From Verrucomicrobiia bacterium DG1235 (lineage in GTDB: Bacteria; Verrucomicrobiota; Verrucomicrobiia; Opitutales; Opitutaceae): a stretch of 64,000 bases of DNA. The stretch covers positions 2,961,973-3,025,972 of the forward strand of contig DS990592.1 in NCBI GenBank assembly GCA_000155695.1, given 5' to 3'. The position numbers and the translations under genes are program-made. This document shows positions 17,530-26,899 of the stretch, piece after piece; the stretch's first letter is position 1, and every line of letters starts with the position of its first letter. A model generated the notes under the pieces. It ran no database searches and was not told where the DNA came from. It worked only from the letters and a program-made list of their open reading frames with translations.

Positions 17530-18309
17530 TTATGGAGTCACTATTTGAGCCGGCAGACCCAGAAATTTCGCATCGATAGTCCTGTCGTATATTGCAACCA
17601 ACTGCGCTACGTCTTCGGCCATCGCCAAATCGGCGGTCCATTCCCAGCCATCATCAGACGGTTTACCAAAGCCGGCGTACTCGCCGCTACCATCTATAAA
17701 ATAGGCGTAAGCGAATCCGAAATACAAAGTGGTCACTTCCCGCGACTCGCCGTCTACATCTTGCACCCCGGTTTCTTTTGTGACTACACTTTGAAACTTA
17801 TCAAATTGTGAAAGTATCGCAACGACGTTCTGCAAACGAATGGTTATCGGCGTGTTCGCCTTTTGATCCTCACCAGGGATACGCTTAAGAAACGTTTCAA
17901 CAGTATCAAGAAATGAAGCGGGCCAAGACAGCGAAAGCTCCTTAATACGCTCCTCGTAACGCTCCACAGCTGCATTCATATCTTCCGAAGCCTCATCGAG
18001 GGCTCCTTTCTTTTCTTCGAGTTCGACTCGCTTTTTCTCTCCAACGGAAGAGGTCTCCTCAGCAGTCTTGATTATCTCTTTTAAACTACTGATTTCAGTC
18101 TCCATAAACTCTATGGAATTCTCGAGCACTTCCTTTTGCTCAATCCATTCGTTTTTCTCTTCGGAGACCTGCTTTTCTAGCGATATCCACTCGCTCAAGA
18201 CATGCTGCGTATCCTTTACAATATCAGCAGTTAATAAACAAGGAGCTAACAGCGACGAACCAAAAACGATAGTCCTCAATTTAAAAAATGTTCTATGAAA
18301 AATTGACAT
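17530..18309 (-). CDS. DUF3450-family TonB-associated coiled-coil protein
   Basis: 259 residues. After a signal peptide ending near CLLTADI there is a long coiled coil (about 35-130, rich in E and K), then a globular end containing TIRLQNVVAILSQFDKF, TTLYFGFAYAYFIDGSGEYA and GWEWTADLA. The order and position ahead of a TtpC-like ExbB match DUF3450 proteins of TonB operons. Its role is not settled; it probably extends or scaffolds the periplasmic part of the motor. Confidence 0.9.
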   Translation of the reverse strand: MSIFHRTFFKLRTIVFGSSLLAPCLLTADIVKDTQHVLSEWISLEKQVSEEKNEWIEQKEVLENSIEFMETEISSLKEIIKTAEETSSVGEKKRVELEEKKGALDEASEDMNAAVERYEERIKELSLSWPASFLDTVETFLKRIPGEDQKANTPITIRLQNVVAILSQFDKFQSVVTKETGVQDVDGESREVTTLYFGFAYAYFIDGSGEYAGFGKPSDDGWEWTADLAMAEDVAQLVAIYDRTIDAKFLGLPAQIVTP

Positions 18310-18354
18310 AATTGTGCTTCCTAGAAATGCAATTCCGTTAAAACGGAGGGGTAA

Positions 18355-18385
18355 GCTGCGGCAGCGATAAAAGTGCCGCCGCAGC
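18355..18385 (-). terminator. Hairpin between receptor gene and TonB machinery (possible attenuator)
   Basis: GCTGCGGC (18355-18362) pairs with GCCGCAGC (18378-18385) around a 15-base loop, between the receptor gene and the DUF3450 gene. There is no T run on the minus strand, so full termination is unlikely. It could reduce transcription of the downstream motor genes or stabilise the receptor mRNA 3' end. Confidence 0.5.
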
Positions 18386-18428
18386 CTATAATACCCAATG
18401 GATGGATCAGATTACGAACGAACAGACT

Positions 18429-21068
18429 CTAAAATTCAGTTTCCATGCGGAGGACAAAATTACGACCGCGATCTGCCAGCACCTGACCATCCTCATCATT
18501 GTAAGAACGCGCGTACCAGAAGTACTGATCAAACAGATTCGAAACGTTGAGCGATACCTTCCAACCTTCGAGTGCCGTATCGGATCTTCCACTATAACTT
18601 ATGCCTCCATCGAAAACAGTATAGGAACCAAGAGGCTGAGTGTTTAGTGTATTAACGTAAACCTCATCGTAATATTTTCCGCCAAAATTAAACCTAAAGT
18701 CGCCCTTCGTATAGATGGCATCGAAGTTCGCAGTTAAAAATGGTGTATTTCCAAGATCGTTCCCGCTGATGTCCTCGTAGATTTCGTAGGCGAGCGGATC
18801 GCTCGTCGCCGCGACACGATAGCCTGGATCCGCTGTCGGTATCGGATCACCCTCCTCGATAAAGACCACTGAATCTAGAAGATCTTCCTGAAAGGTCGTT
18901 TCCTGAATGGCGACAGAACCGCTGAACTTGAGGCCTTCAATCGCGGTCATCCAGTCACCAGAGGCTTCAACACCCCAGGAATCAACACCTCCAACATTCT
19001 GATAGACGCTATTGCCCGCCGCTCCGGCATTCGCAGAGTCGATCGGTACCGCCGAAGCAAGAATACGATCTGTATAACTGACATGGTAAGCCTGCAGCGT
19101 ATAGCTGCCTCCGGCCAAATTTCCACGCACGCCAACGTCAAAGTTTTCAGAATACTCTGGCTTTAGAATATCAGGATTGAAGGTATCTCCAGCAGTCGTG
19201 ATCGTACCTGAGTTTGGCGTAGCCATATTCTCCGAATAGTTGAAAAACAGTTCCGTACTATCGCCAAGCGCGTAGAGAAGACCAAACTGAGGAAGAAAAT
19301 AGTCCTCATAGCTAGTCGAACGAAACGTTTCTTCGTTTTTCAGCCATTCTCCAATACTCAGGAATCCATTTGCATCACGATCGAGAGTAATCGCCTTTGC
19401 ACCAGCGATAATGTCCAATTTCCCGTCCATAGCCGTATACGTATCCTGTACCCAAAACTGCATGACATCCTGATCGATGTAGCGGGTATAGTTCGTGAAG
19501 TTGAATTGATCATAGCGGTAAGCCCCGAGGATGGATCCACCATCCAAATTAAAGTTAGGACGCTCCGTTCCGTGATGGTCGAACTCATACCAACCCCCGA
19601 GGATTAGCTTATTGTTCTCCGTCTCCCAGGTGTAGGAGGCCGTTAATCCGTAACGGTGACCACCAAAGTTCTCATCACGAGCAGTACGCCCTGGGATACC
19701 TGCCACAAACTCTACGCCAGCAGAGTAGGTCGGCGTGCCAGGGGCGACAATCGCGTGCTCACTACTGTAGGCTTCAACAATCTCACCCGTTTCGCTGATC
19801 GCATTGTCGTCTGCGTCGTACCAAAGCTGCCCCCAGATATCCGTACGACTTGGATCGTTCATGTAAGCAGCGCGAACCTGATTTTGGGCGTAGGCCCGGT
19901 CACGACCCCACAAGCCATAATTGTCCTTATCCTGATAATAAGTAACCACTTCCATGGTCTTTCCATCATCGAAATCAAAATCGAACTTGAAGCGCTGCAA
20001 GGTATCCATACGCCCATTCTTCCATTTATCATAGTAGATAGCGTTTACGCCTTCCCCTGCCCCAACTGTCGAATCAAGGTACTTCACAGGTCCAAGGTTA
20101 CGCCCTTGATCGCTCAAATCACCATAGTTGAAGTTTCCAATTCCAGGATAGTCCCATGGCGTGAACTCTACGTAGCCCTGACCCGTGCCACGATAATTCC
20201 CAGCCTCGGCATCTACCCACTCGTCATAACTAAGACCAGCTGTATCAAAGTCGTCACGATCATTATAAGTTACAGCATAGGTGATATCTATTTTGTCAGA
20301 TGGAAGCTCGTACTTAAACTTAGCTTCATAACGACGAGCCATGCCTTTGCCAAGCCCTTCCAATCCACGTGGCGTAAATTCAAAATGCGACCCGCTTACA
20401 TAACCCGTGAAACCAGGAAATATTTCACCGAGTTCGTATTTACCGAAAAGACTTATATGATCAAAACTCCCGTAGGCGACACTAGCGTACGCGCCTTTTT
20501 CACTGGAGGGATCCTTGGTAAAGTACTGCAACGAACCACCCAAAGCTTGATAGGCAGGCGTGGTCACATCACCGGCGCCTTGAGAAACCTTGATCGCTGT
20601 CAGGTTTTGGGAGTCAACGAGGCGCCCTATCGGGCTTCCATAACGAGGGTCACTCGTTCCCACTGGCACGCCATCGAGCGTGACGCCTAGGTTAGAAATA
20701 TTAAATGCTCTGACGCGTATGTCATTGCCAAACTCATAGAAACCAAACGGGTCTCTAGTTACAACATTCACACCAGGAATCTTGTCCACCATCTTTTCCG
20801 GAAGCGCTCCCGGCATCGCAATCTCAAGCGCCTCCAGATTCAGAGAATTGTTTGCTCGGCTTTCACCTTGGCCGACGGCCGTGAAAGTTTCGAAGACTTC
20901 CATGCCGGAGCTGGAACTGTCCTGGGCCACAGTTTGGGTAGCGAATCCTGCGATTGCCAAAGCGACTGCGACCGAAACGAGAGAGCTCTTAGAGACAGAC
21001 CTCTCGCCGTCAGACGGACGTGCGCACATAGACGCGCTGCCCGTGTTGTACGGATTTGAATTAGACAT
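18429..21068 (-). CDS. TonB-dependent outer-membrane receptor with plug
   Basis: 879 residues. It starts at ATGTCTAAT in the shared AAAAAAGATGTCT context. A signal peptide (VAVALAIAGFATQTVAQ) is followed by a TonB-box-like METFTAVG-type stretch near 55-65, a plug with MVDKIPGVNVVTRDPFG, DIRVRAFNISNLGVTLDGVP and ALGGSLQYFTKDP, and a long beta-barrel ending in aromatic Phe (NFVLRMETEF). It imports a substrate too large or scarce for porins. It heads the operon that encodes its own DUF3450/TtpC/ExbB/ExbD/TonB/TPR machine and an exported aminotransferase, so the imported compound probably bears an amino group (inference). Confidence 0.93.
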   Translation of the reverse strand: MSNSNPYNTGSASMCARPSDGERSVSKSSLVSVAVALAIAGFATQTVAQDSSSSGMEVFETFTAVGQGESRANNSLNLEALEIAMPGALPEKMVDKIPGVNVVTRDPFGFYEFGNDIRVRAFNISNLGVTLDGVPVGTSDPRYGSPIGRLVDSQNLTAIKVSQGAGDVTTPAYQALGGSLQYFTKDPSSEKGAYASVAYGSFDHISLFGKYELGEIFPGFTGYVSGSHFEFTPRGLEGLGKGMARRYEAKFKYELPSDKIDITYAVTYNDRDDFDTAGLSYDEWVDAEAGNYRGTGQGYVEFTPWDYPGIGNFNYGDLSDQGRNLGPVKYLDSTVGAGEGVNAIYYDKWKNGRMDTLQRFKFDFDFDDGKTMEVVTYYQDKDNYGLWGRDRAYAQNQVRAAYMNDPSRTDIWGQLWYDADDNAISETGEIVEAYSSEHAIVAPGTPTYSAGVEFVAGIPGRTARDENFGGHRYGLTASYTWETENNKLILGGWYEFDHHGTERPNFNLDGGSILGAYRYDQFNFTNYTRYIDQDVMQFWVQDTYTAMDGKLDIIAGAKAITLDRDANGFLSIGEWLKNEETFRSTSYEDYFLPQFGLLYALGDSTELFFNYSENMATPNSGTITTAGDTFNPDILKPEYSENFDVGVRGNLAGGSYTLQAYHVSYTDRILASAVPIDSANAGAAGNSVYQNVGGVDSWGVEASGDWMTAIEGLKFSGSVAIQETTFQEDLLDSVVFIEEGDPIPTADPGYRVAATSDPLAYEIYEDISGNDLGNTPFLTANFDAIYTKGDFRFNFGGKYYDEVYVNTLNTQPLGSYTVFDGGISYSGRSDTALEGWKVSLNVSNLFDQYFWYARSYNDEDGQVLADRGRNFVLRMETEF

Positions 21069-21554
21069 CTTTTTTGTATGGTTTGAGTTTAGCTTAAAAC
21101 CAACTCGCCATCAGCATCATCAATGCCAAAACGCGGATTTTGTATGGCAAGTTGATAGAATCTCAAACTTGAGACATTTTGCCTAAGTCAATTCTACATA
21201 CTATAAAAGTCTTCAAGCATCGCCCGAAAACTTTGTACCCCTCCTGCCTATTTCGCTGTTATATAGCTTTCGTAAGTCACGAACCTCTAGGCATTTCCTC
21301 ATTTGCCGTATCCATCCTTGCACGAACCAAATCGATGTTAATTCAATATTATATATGGAATCGACACGAAGCAATCCTCCCGTCAACGGCCCTCTAAAAC
21401 GCAAAGGAGATCAAAATCGAGCACTTATCCGCGTTCCGTTTTTGCACGAAGTTCACCACAATCGCAAATTGACGTGAACTCACCCTCCAATGGCGCAAAG
21501 ACTGCTCGCGAACCAAACTGAATCGGTGGGTCCGCCACTCAAAAAGATGTCTAA
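21069..21554. promoter_or_regulatory. Divergent intergenic region between the two receptor genes
   Basis: The 486 bases separate two oppositely transcribed receptor genes and must contain promoters for both. TATA-rich sequence is present (CTATAAAAG near 21200, TATTATATATGG near 21346), but no convincing -35/-10 pair or operator was found and no regulator gene is nearby. No gene is seen here. Confidence 0.5.
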
Positions 21555-21558
21555 ATGA
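21547..21558 (+). other. Three-codon leader frame overlapping the second receptor start
   Basis: ATG TCT AAA TGA lies in the same AAAAAGATGTCTAA context that starts other genes here, and its stop overlaps the ATG of the receptor gene by the ATGA arrangement typical of coupled translation. It may be a leader that delivers ribosomes to the real start, or a relic of an older start disabled by a frame change. Confidence 0.45.
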
Positions 21559-23990
21559 AACCCTTTCGCTGCAATTTATCCGCGATTGCAAGGATGGCTT
21601 GTTGTTGCTGCACATTGGCAGCTATAGCCAACTCTCAAACCGCGCCCCAAACAACAGCTCTCGCTCAAACGACACGCGCTCCTCAAGCTCAGCAAGTTGA
21701 TTCGAAAGACGAAACCAATGCGAGTCCTCGCGAAAGGGGACGTATTCTAATCAAGAGAAACCCTATCGCATCAGAGTATCAAATATTTGGAGACATTGGT
21801 TCTAGTCCGGGAGCGGACGCAGATGCGGAAGGCGTAGATTATCGGGCATTTTTCCCAAGGGCCAACCCAGCGGACAACCCGATCGACTCAACTAAAGTCG
21901 GGTATATGCTCAATTTTAATGATTCTTCATCGAGATTTAAGAGCGGCTACACCCTTGGCTTCAACAGGGCTCTCGACTCCGAGAAAAGATGGAGCGCATC
22001 GATGCAACTCAAAAGCTCTGCGTCTGATCGAAAAATAGAACACTACGAATCCGTATGGCAAGAAGACGGCGACTCGGGAGAGTACCTCCTCGACCGGCCT
22101 CGCCTGTCTTTTGACGAGATTCATACACGAAACACCATCGCCACCGCTCAACTCGGATACAAACCCAACGAGAGACACTCTTGGTACGCTAAAACATACT
22201 ACCAAGACTACTCCGATTATTCATATCGCAACCGACTCGAGCTCCAATTCGGAAATGCTGATCGAATCAGAGCAAACGAGACGATGGCCGCGGATGGAAG
22301 CGTTACCCGTTCATCATTCAAGAACGCCCGCTCACGTCGATACTTTGGCGATACTCAAAACGAACGAGAACGACGTCACCATACCATCGGAGGCGCCTAT
22401 ACTGGCGCCGAATGGACGATCGATTACTCTCTGTATTCACACAAATGGGACTTGAATACAGTATGGAACAACTGGAACTTTACAGAATCAGGCTTAGGTC
22501 TCGGCTATACAATCGAAGATCCGCACTTCCCCACAATTTCTGAGAATGACGACACTGATCTCCAAAACATCAGCGCCGCCAATTTCTCAAGCCTCCGAGT
22601 CCACAATACTGATACAAAAGATAGAGACCTTGCAGCTCGACTGGACGCAGAACGAAAAATCCAAATAGGAAACCAAGAGCTTTGGATCCAGACCGGGGTT
22701 CTTCATCGAGAGAAAGAACGCGACACTCAACAGAAAATCAGTGTCTTCCTGCCCAGTTCAGAAACGAATTTCACACTGCAAGAAGTAGCGTATTCAGGAT
22801 CTGGGACAAGCATTCTCGATGGTTCCTACACCGTACCTCTCGGACTAGACCCGCAAAAATCTCGTTCGTTCGTCAGCAGTGAGCAGCACTACTTCTCCCC
22901 TAATGACTATCGATCAAAAGTCGAAACTGCTCCTCAATCTTACTCTGCTCGCGAATCTGTCACATCCGCCTACCTGCAAGGAATTCGAACGCAGGGCGAC
23001 CTAACAATTGAATTTGGTGGACGAATCGAAAGAACCAAAACGGAAACACGCGGAACTGTAGTAATACCAGAACCAATAAACGATCCCAACGAAGGAACAG
23101 AGCTAGAAACAATTCTAAATCCGAGCAGTCAAACACTGCAAATAATCAAGAATCTGTATTCAAGAAATGATTACAATAGCTTTACTCCTAGCGCTGAACT
23201 CACCTTCCAAACCACCCCATACACGAACATCAAAGCCGCATGGTACCAACTTCTCATGCGCCCCCAATACTTCAATATCGTAGACTACCGAAGAGTAAGC
23301 ATTCCAACTAGGAGCATATCAGAGGGAAACCCAAACCTAGAACCAACCGAAATAGACAAATTTCGTCTCGCGTGGACGAGGGAAAGCGTAGCCACTGGAA
23401 CTCTTTCGATTGAGACCTACCTGATAAAGGTTGAAAATTTCTTTTACGGCTCTGTATCACAAGAAAGCATACAGGAAAGCGGTGTACCTACCCCGTATCG
23501 CGTTAGTCGAGTTGAGAACGGCAAAGAGGCGAATATAAAGGGATTCGAAGTACAGTGGAGGAAAACCGTTTCAGATTTCGCTTTCTTCGACCAAGTCTCT
23601 ACCACCTTAGCCTACACGTTTTCAGATTCAGAAGCTTCCGTTGATTCGCGCCCGAACGAGAGCCTCCCCACACCCGAACGCTCAGATCATCTGTTCAAAG
23701 TCAACTGGACAGGCGCGATTGGAGACTACAGCAGCTCCATAGACATGACCTATCAAAGCGAAGCTCTCGACGACCTCGGCAATTCCCGGGCTGAAGACAA
23801 ATACCGAGAGCCTGTCTTGAATGTTTCAATACAGAATTCATACTCCATAAACCAAAATACTTCAGTTTCGTTAAACCTTTTCAACGTGACTGATCATCCG
23901 GAACGTTCCTACGAAGGCTCGCCACTACGCGTCACCCGAAATCAGTACAGCTCTTGGTTCACTAGTCTCATTTTTACGCGCTCATTTTAA
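21555..23990 (+). CDS. TonB-receptor-like outer-membrane barrel without visible plug
   Basis: 811 residues. A short signal region (ARMACCCCTLAAIANSQ) leads into a Gln/Ala/Thr-rich linker. From about residue 100 the protein reads as beta-barrel strands, e.g. VGYMLNFNDSSSRFKSGYTL, through the receptor barrel signature SEGNPNLEPTEIDKFRLAW near 590 to a final aromatic FTSLIFTRSF. I cannot find a plug: no LxxVPGV, IRG or GGxVN-type motifs. The barrel resembles Caulobacter-type TonB receptors, which are usually longer and do carry a plug. It is followed eight bases later by an MFS transporter, suggesting outer- and inner-membrane steps for the same compound. Confidence 0.8.
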   Translation: MKPFRCNLSAIARMACCCCTLAAIANSQTAPQTTALAQTTRAPQAQQVDSKDETNASPRERGRILIKRNPIASEYQIFGDIGSSPGADADAEGVDYRAFFPRANPADNPIDSTKVGYMLNFNDSSSRFKSGYTLGFNRALDSEKRWSASMQLKSSASDRKIEHYESVWQEDGDSGEYLLDRPRLSFDEIHTRNTIATAQLGYKPNERHSWYAKTYYQDYSDYSYRNRLELQFGNADRIRANETMAADGSVTRSSFKNARSRRYFGDTQNERERRHHTIGGAYTGAEWTIDYSLYSHKWDLNTVWNNWNFTESGLGLGYTIEDPHFPTISENDDTDLQNISAANFSSLRVHNTDTKDRDLAARLDAERKIQIGNQELWIQTGVLHREKERDTQQKISVFLPSSETNFTLQEVAYSGSGTSILDGSYTVPLGLDPQKSRSFVSSEQHYFSPNDYRSKVETAPQSYSARESVTSAYLQGIRTQGDLTIEFGGRIERTKTETRGTVVIPEPINDPNEGTELETILNPSSQTLQIIKNLYSRNDYNSFTPSAELTFQTTPYTNIKAAWYQLLMRPQYFNIVDYRRVSIPTRSISEGNPNLEPTEIDKFRLAWTRESVATGTLSIETYLIKVENFFYGSVSQESIQESGVPTPYRVSRVENGKEANIKGFEVQWRKTVSDFAFFDQVSTTLAYTFSDSEASVDSRPNESLPTPERSDHLFKVNWTGAIGDYSSSIDMTYQSEALDDLGNSRAEDKYREPVLNVSIQNSYSINQNTSVSLNLFNVTDHPERSYEGSPLRVTRNQYSSWFTSLIFTRSF

Positions 23991-23997
23991 AACAACC

Positions 23998-25296
23998 ATG
24001 ATGAGGAACCGTAAGCATCCCCAGCAAAGCGAGTCAAAGGCGTGGAAAACTCTTTTTCTCGTCAGCTTTATTAACTCCGCTCAAACTTCGCTAGCCGTAG
24101 TTGGTATCCCATCACACGTCGTTCAGACCGAAATGAGCCAGGCTCAGCTTGGTTTGCTTCTCGGAGCTATGCCGCTATTCGCTGGTCTATCGGCGTTTTG
24201 CTCAGGCTTCCTCTCGGACTTCTTGGGGAGGAAAAGCTTGCTGATTGCGGGCCTGGCCCTTCTTGGCACCTCCCTATCGCTCCATGCATTTGCCAGTTCG
24301 TTTCCCATTCTGCTAACGCTTCGCAGCTTCACAGGACTTTCGACCGGCATTATCATGGGCCTTCCCTCCGCCCTGCTAAGCGACAGCTACCCTACATCTC
24401 GACAGCAAACCCTCACCGGAAAGACGCTTTGCGGATACGCGATAGGACAGACTATCGGTATACCTATCGGAATCCTCTTCATGGACTGGACCGACTTCCT
24501 TCTTCTCTGCTCTTTGCTAGGATTTTTCACTCTCCTCGTTATCCCTCTCGCAAGGGCCTACGTTCCTTCAACCCAAACTCAAATACCTCGCAAGAACAAG
24601 TGGGCGTCAACCTACTTAAAGCTAGCCAGATCCACCATTCGGGACCCCCAATTCGCCCTCGTATCCTGCAACTCATTTCTAAGCTTCATGGCTCTCTCGA
24701 TCTTCTACGTAACCTTTGCCCTTTGGCTATTTGATACCGCAAAGCTGAGGCCGGCGGAAGTCGCCCCGATGTACCTTGGAGCCGGAATTCTTCAAATCAT
24801 AGTGTTTGCATACCTAGTTCAACTTACCGCTAAGCTAAACGTTCGCACCACTATTGCGACCTCGCTTCTCGTGAACTCTCTCTTGTTTGCGACCGCCTAT
24901 CTGGCGTTTCAAAGCCTCACTTCAGCTGCAGTGCTCTTTGCTCTAACACTGGCCACTGTCTCGGCCCGGATTCCCGGACTACAGTTCCTGATGAACAATT
25001 GCGGCGAAGCCCCCCAAAAAGGACTACGCATTAGCATTGTTCAAACCTGCGGACACATCGGAAAGGCTATTGGTTCGGTTGCCGCGAGCTTTCTCTTCAC
25101 TCGAATAGAAGCGCATCAGACCTTGCTAATTTGCAGCGGCATAACGCTCATCTGCTGCATTCTTTTCATTACCCCCGTCTTCTTGGAAACAAACTCTGCT
25201 CAAGCTTCAACTAAAACGGAACAAAAGCAGAAATTGGGGTTAGGTGAAGTTCCCGATAACTCCAGAAAGAAGTGGCTCTGGCACGCACGATGCTAA
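23998..25296 (+). CDS. MFS transporter
   Basis: 432 residues with about twelve hydrophobic segments. The loop motif GFLSDFLGRKSLLIAGL near residue 70 is the classical MFS motif A. The protein begins with a short basic cytosolic segment (RNRKHPQQSESKAW). It most likely carries a small organic compound across the inner membrane. It is eight bases downstream of the plug-less barrel gene, so the two form an operon. The substrate cannot be told from sequence; an amino acid or its deamination product would fit the neighbours. Confidence 0.88.
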   Translation: MMRNRKHPQQSESKAWKTLFLVSFINSAQTSLAVVGIPSHVVQTEMSQAQLGLLLGAMPLFAGLSAFCSGFLSDFLGRKSLLIAGLALLGTSLSLHAFASSFPILLTLRSFTGLSTGIIMGLPSALLSDSYPTSRQQTLTGKTLCGYAIGQTIGIPIGILFMDWTDFLLLCSLLGFFTLLVIPLARAYVPSTQTQIPRKNKWASTYLKLARSTIRDPQFALVSCNSFLSFMALSIFYVTFALWLFDTAKLRPAEVAPMYLGAGILQIIVFAYLVQLTAKLNVRTTIATSLLVNSLLFATAYLAFQSLTSAAVLFALTLATVSARIPGLQFLMNNCGEAPQKGLRISIVQTCGHIGKAIGSVAASFLFTRIEAHQTLLICSGITLICCILFITPVFLETNSAQASTKTEQKQKLGLGEVPDNSRKKWLWHARC

Positions 25297-25597
25297 ATGA
25301 AGATGTCTAGTAAACATTTAACGACTACATGCCAAAGCCAGATAAGGTGAATAGAACAGGTCATCATAAGATCAATTCAAAATTATCTTCGCTTAGAAGA
25401 TTTTTCTTCATACTAAATTGAAATTTCTATCATCCGTATCGGAGGCATAACTACGTATCCACATACGTTTCAGCGCTTCGAAAGCCTTTGAGCAGGCTAA
25501 CGCCTGCTCAAAGGTGCTTCAGTGCCGTGCCTCCTGTGGCCGCTGAGCTGCTGGCCAGAGACGCTAGACAGAACTCTAGCTTACCGGGCAAAACTAC
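25297..25597. other. Intergenic stretch with hairpin and an orphan start-like motif
   Basis: Just after the MFS stop, GAAGATGTCTAGTAAA (25299-25314) repeats the start context of neighbouring genes but opens only a 15-codon frame (MSSKHLTTTCQSQIR). Farther on, a perfect 12-base stem CTTTGAGCAGGC / GCCTGCTCAAAG (25486-25513, loop of four) lies between two converging genes. It lacks a T run but may end transcription from both sides. No gene is seen. Confidence 0.5.
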
Positions 25598-26749
25598 TCA
25601 CCCGAAGACCTCGCGCATCGCCTTCTCGTACTTTTGCATTTCCTCAACAGTGCCGATGCTGATCCTGCACCAGTCGTCATAGGGCGGAAACGGTCGCCCA
25701 ACGAGAAACCCGCGCCGCTTCATCAATTCCTGAAACTCCCGAATATCGATGCCTGTCTGATGAAAGACAAAATTTCCCACCGAAGGGATGTAATCCAGAC
25801 TCAAGGCTTCGAGCAGAGAGCTGAAGCGCTCGCGACCTTCGCGAATGAAACGTCGAGACTGCCGGTGAAATCCTTCATCCCCTAAACTAGCGGTCGCTGC
25901 GACCACTCCAAGATAACTAGGACTCGACATCCTATGTTTACCAAGTCTCTCGACAAGCTCAGGCGTCGTAACCGCATATCCAATACGATGGCCGGCGAGT
26001 CCATGCATTTTAGAAAACGAACGACCGATAACGACCGGCAAACCTTCCCTTACCAAATCAACTTGAGTTTGCTCAGAAAAATCCTCCAGCAGCTCCAAGT
26101 ACACTTCATCCAGAAAAACCACCCCATTTTCGCAAGCGGAGCGACAGAAAGCCTCCACAGATTCAGGCGACAAAATAGTACCAGATGGCGTATCCGGATT
26201 ACAAATATACGTGAGGTCCGCAGATCGCCTAACGACCTGCTCAAGCATTCCGTCCAGATCGTGACGCATCGATTCAAGATGTTCCACCCACTCGACATGA
26301 GCTCCCTGCTTTTCCGCATATTCCATCAGTTGCAGGTAAGTGGGACGAGATGCCACAATAGTCGCTCCGGGCTTCCCGAATTCCCTACCCGCTAGCGAAA
26401 GGATCTCATCGCAACCATTGCCCAAGAGAATGTTCTCCGAACCGACACCTTCACGCTCGGCGATTCTTTCCTTTAGAATCACTTCTTCACGAAACGGATA
26501 GCGACAGCTGTTCTTCACTTCTCGCATGATCGCCATACTGACTCTCTGCGAGGGACCGAACGGATTCTCATTACCCGCAAGGTTTATGTACTTTAATTCT
26601 GGGTACTTAACCGCAGTCTCAAGGCTTTTACCAGGTAGCGACTGACCAAGTCCCGATCTGGCTAGAGCTAGACCTAAAGCAGATACACCAGCTCGACGTA
26701 TCCATTCCCTCCTGCTCGTCACTGCCTCAAAACCCTGATTCCCCTTCAT
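25598..26749 (-). CDS. Tat-exported HisC-like PLP aminotransferase (copy 2)
   Basis: 383 residues from the ATG chosen here (a TTG 18 bases upstream is an alternative). The N-terminus holds SRREWIRRAGVSALGLALA, a good twin-arginine signal, which would allow export of a folded, PLP-loaded enzyme. The core has NLAGNENPFGPS, LLGNGCDEILSLAG, YICNPDTPSGT, FLDEVYLELL, the PLP-lysine motif GRSFSKMHGLAGHRIGY and the arginine in WCRISIGT. It lies 150 bases downstream of copy 3 on the same strand. All three copies share the end KAM/VSIGT-type layout and probably act on amino acids in the periplasm. Confidence 0.88.
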   Translation of the reverse strand: MKGNQGFEAVTSRREWIRRAGVSALGLALARSGLGQSLPGKSLETAVKYPELKYINLAGNENPFGPSQRVSMAIMREVKNSCRYPFREEVILKERIAEREGVGSENILLGNGCDEILSLAGREFGKPGATIVASRPTYLQLMEYAEKQGAHVEWVEHLESMRHDLDGMLEQVVRRSADLTYICNPDTPSGTILSPESVEAFCRSACENGVVFLDEVYLELLEDFSEQTQVDLVREGLPVVIGRSFSKMHGLAGHRIGYAVTTPELVERLGKHRMSSPSYLGVVAATASLGDEGFHRQSRRFIREGRERFSSLLEALSLDYIPSVGNFVFHQTGIDIREFQELMKRRGFLVGRPFPPYDDWCRISIGTVEEMQKYEKAMREVFG

Positions 26750-26899
26750 ATCCACGAACGCCCTCAACGCAGGCAGAAAGGCCGGCTCAACCCATCTCGA
26801 CTCTTCGAATCTATGGCTTGAACCGGCCCCTTGTTAATCATCTAAATTTTCCGTTTTCGAGAAACTTTCAATGCATGTTTTCGAGAGTCGAGCCCTCGC

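Noticed and set aside
19656-20690. A 344-codon plus-strand open frame inside the receptor gene
   Set aside because: Antisense to a clear TonB-dependent receptor and has no recognisable content.
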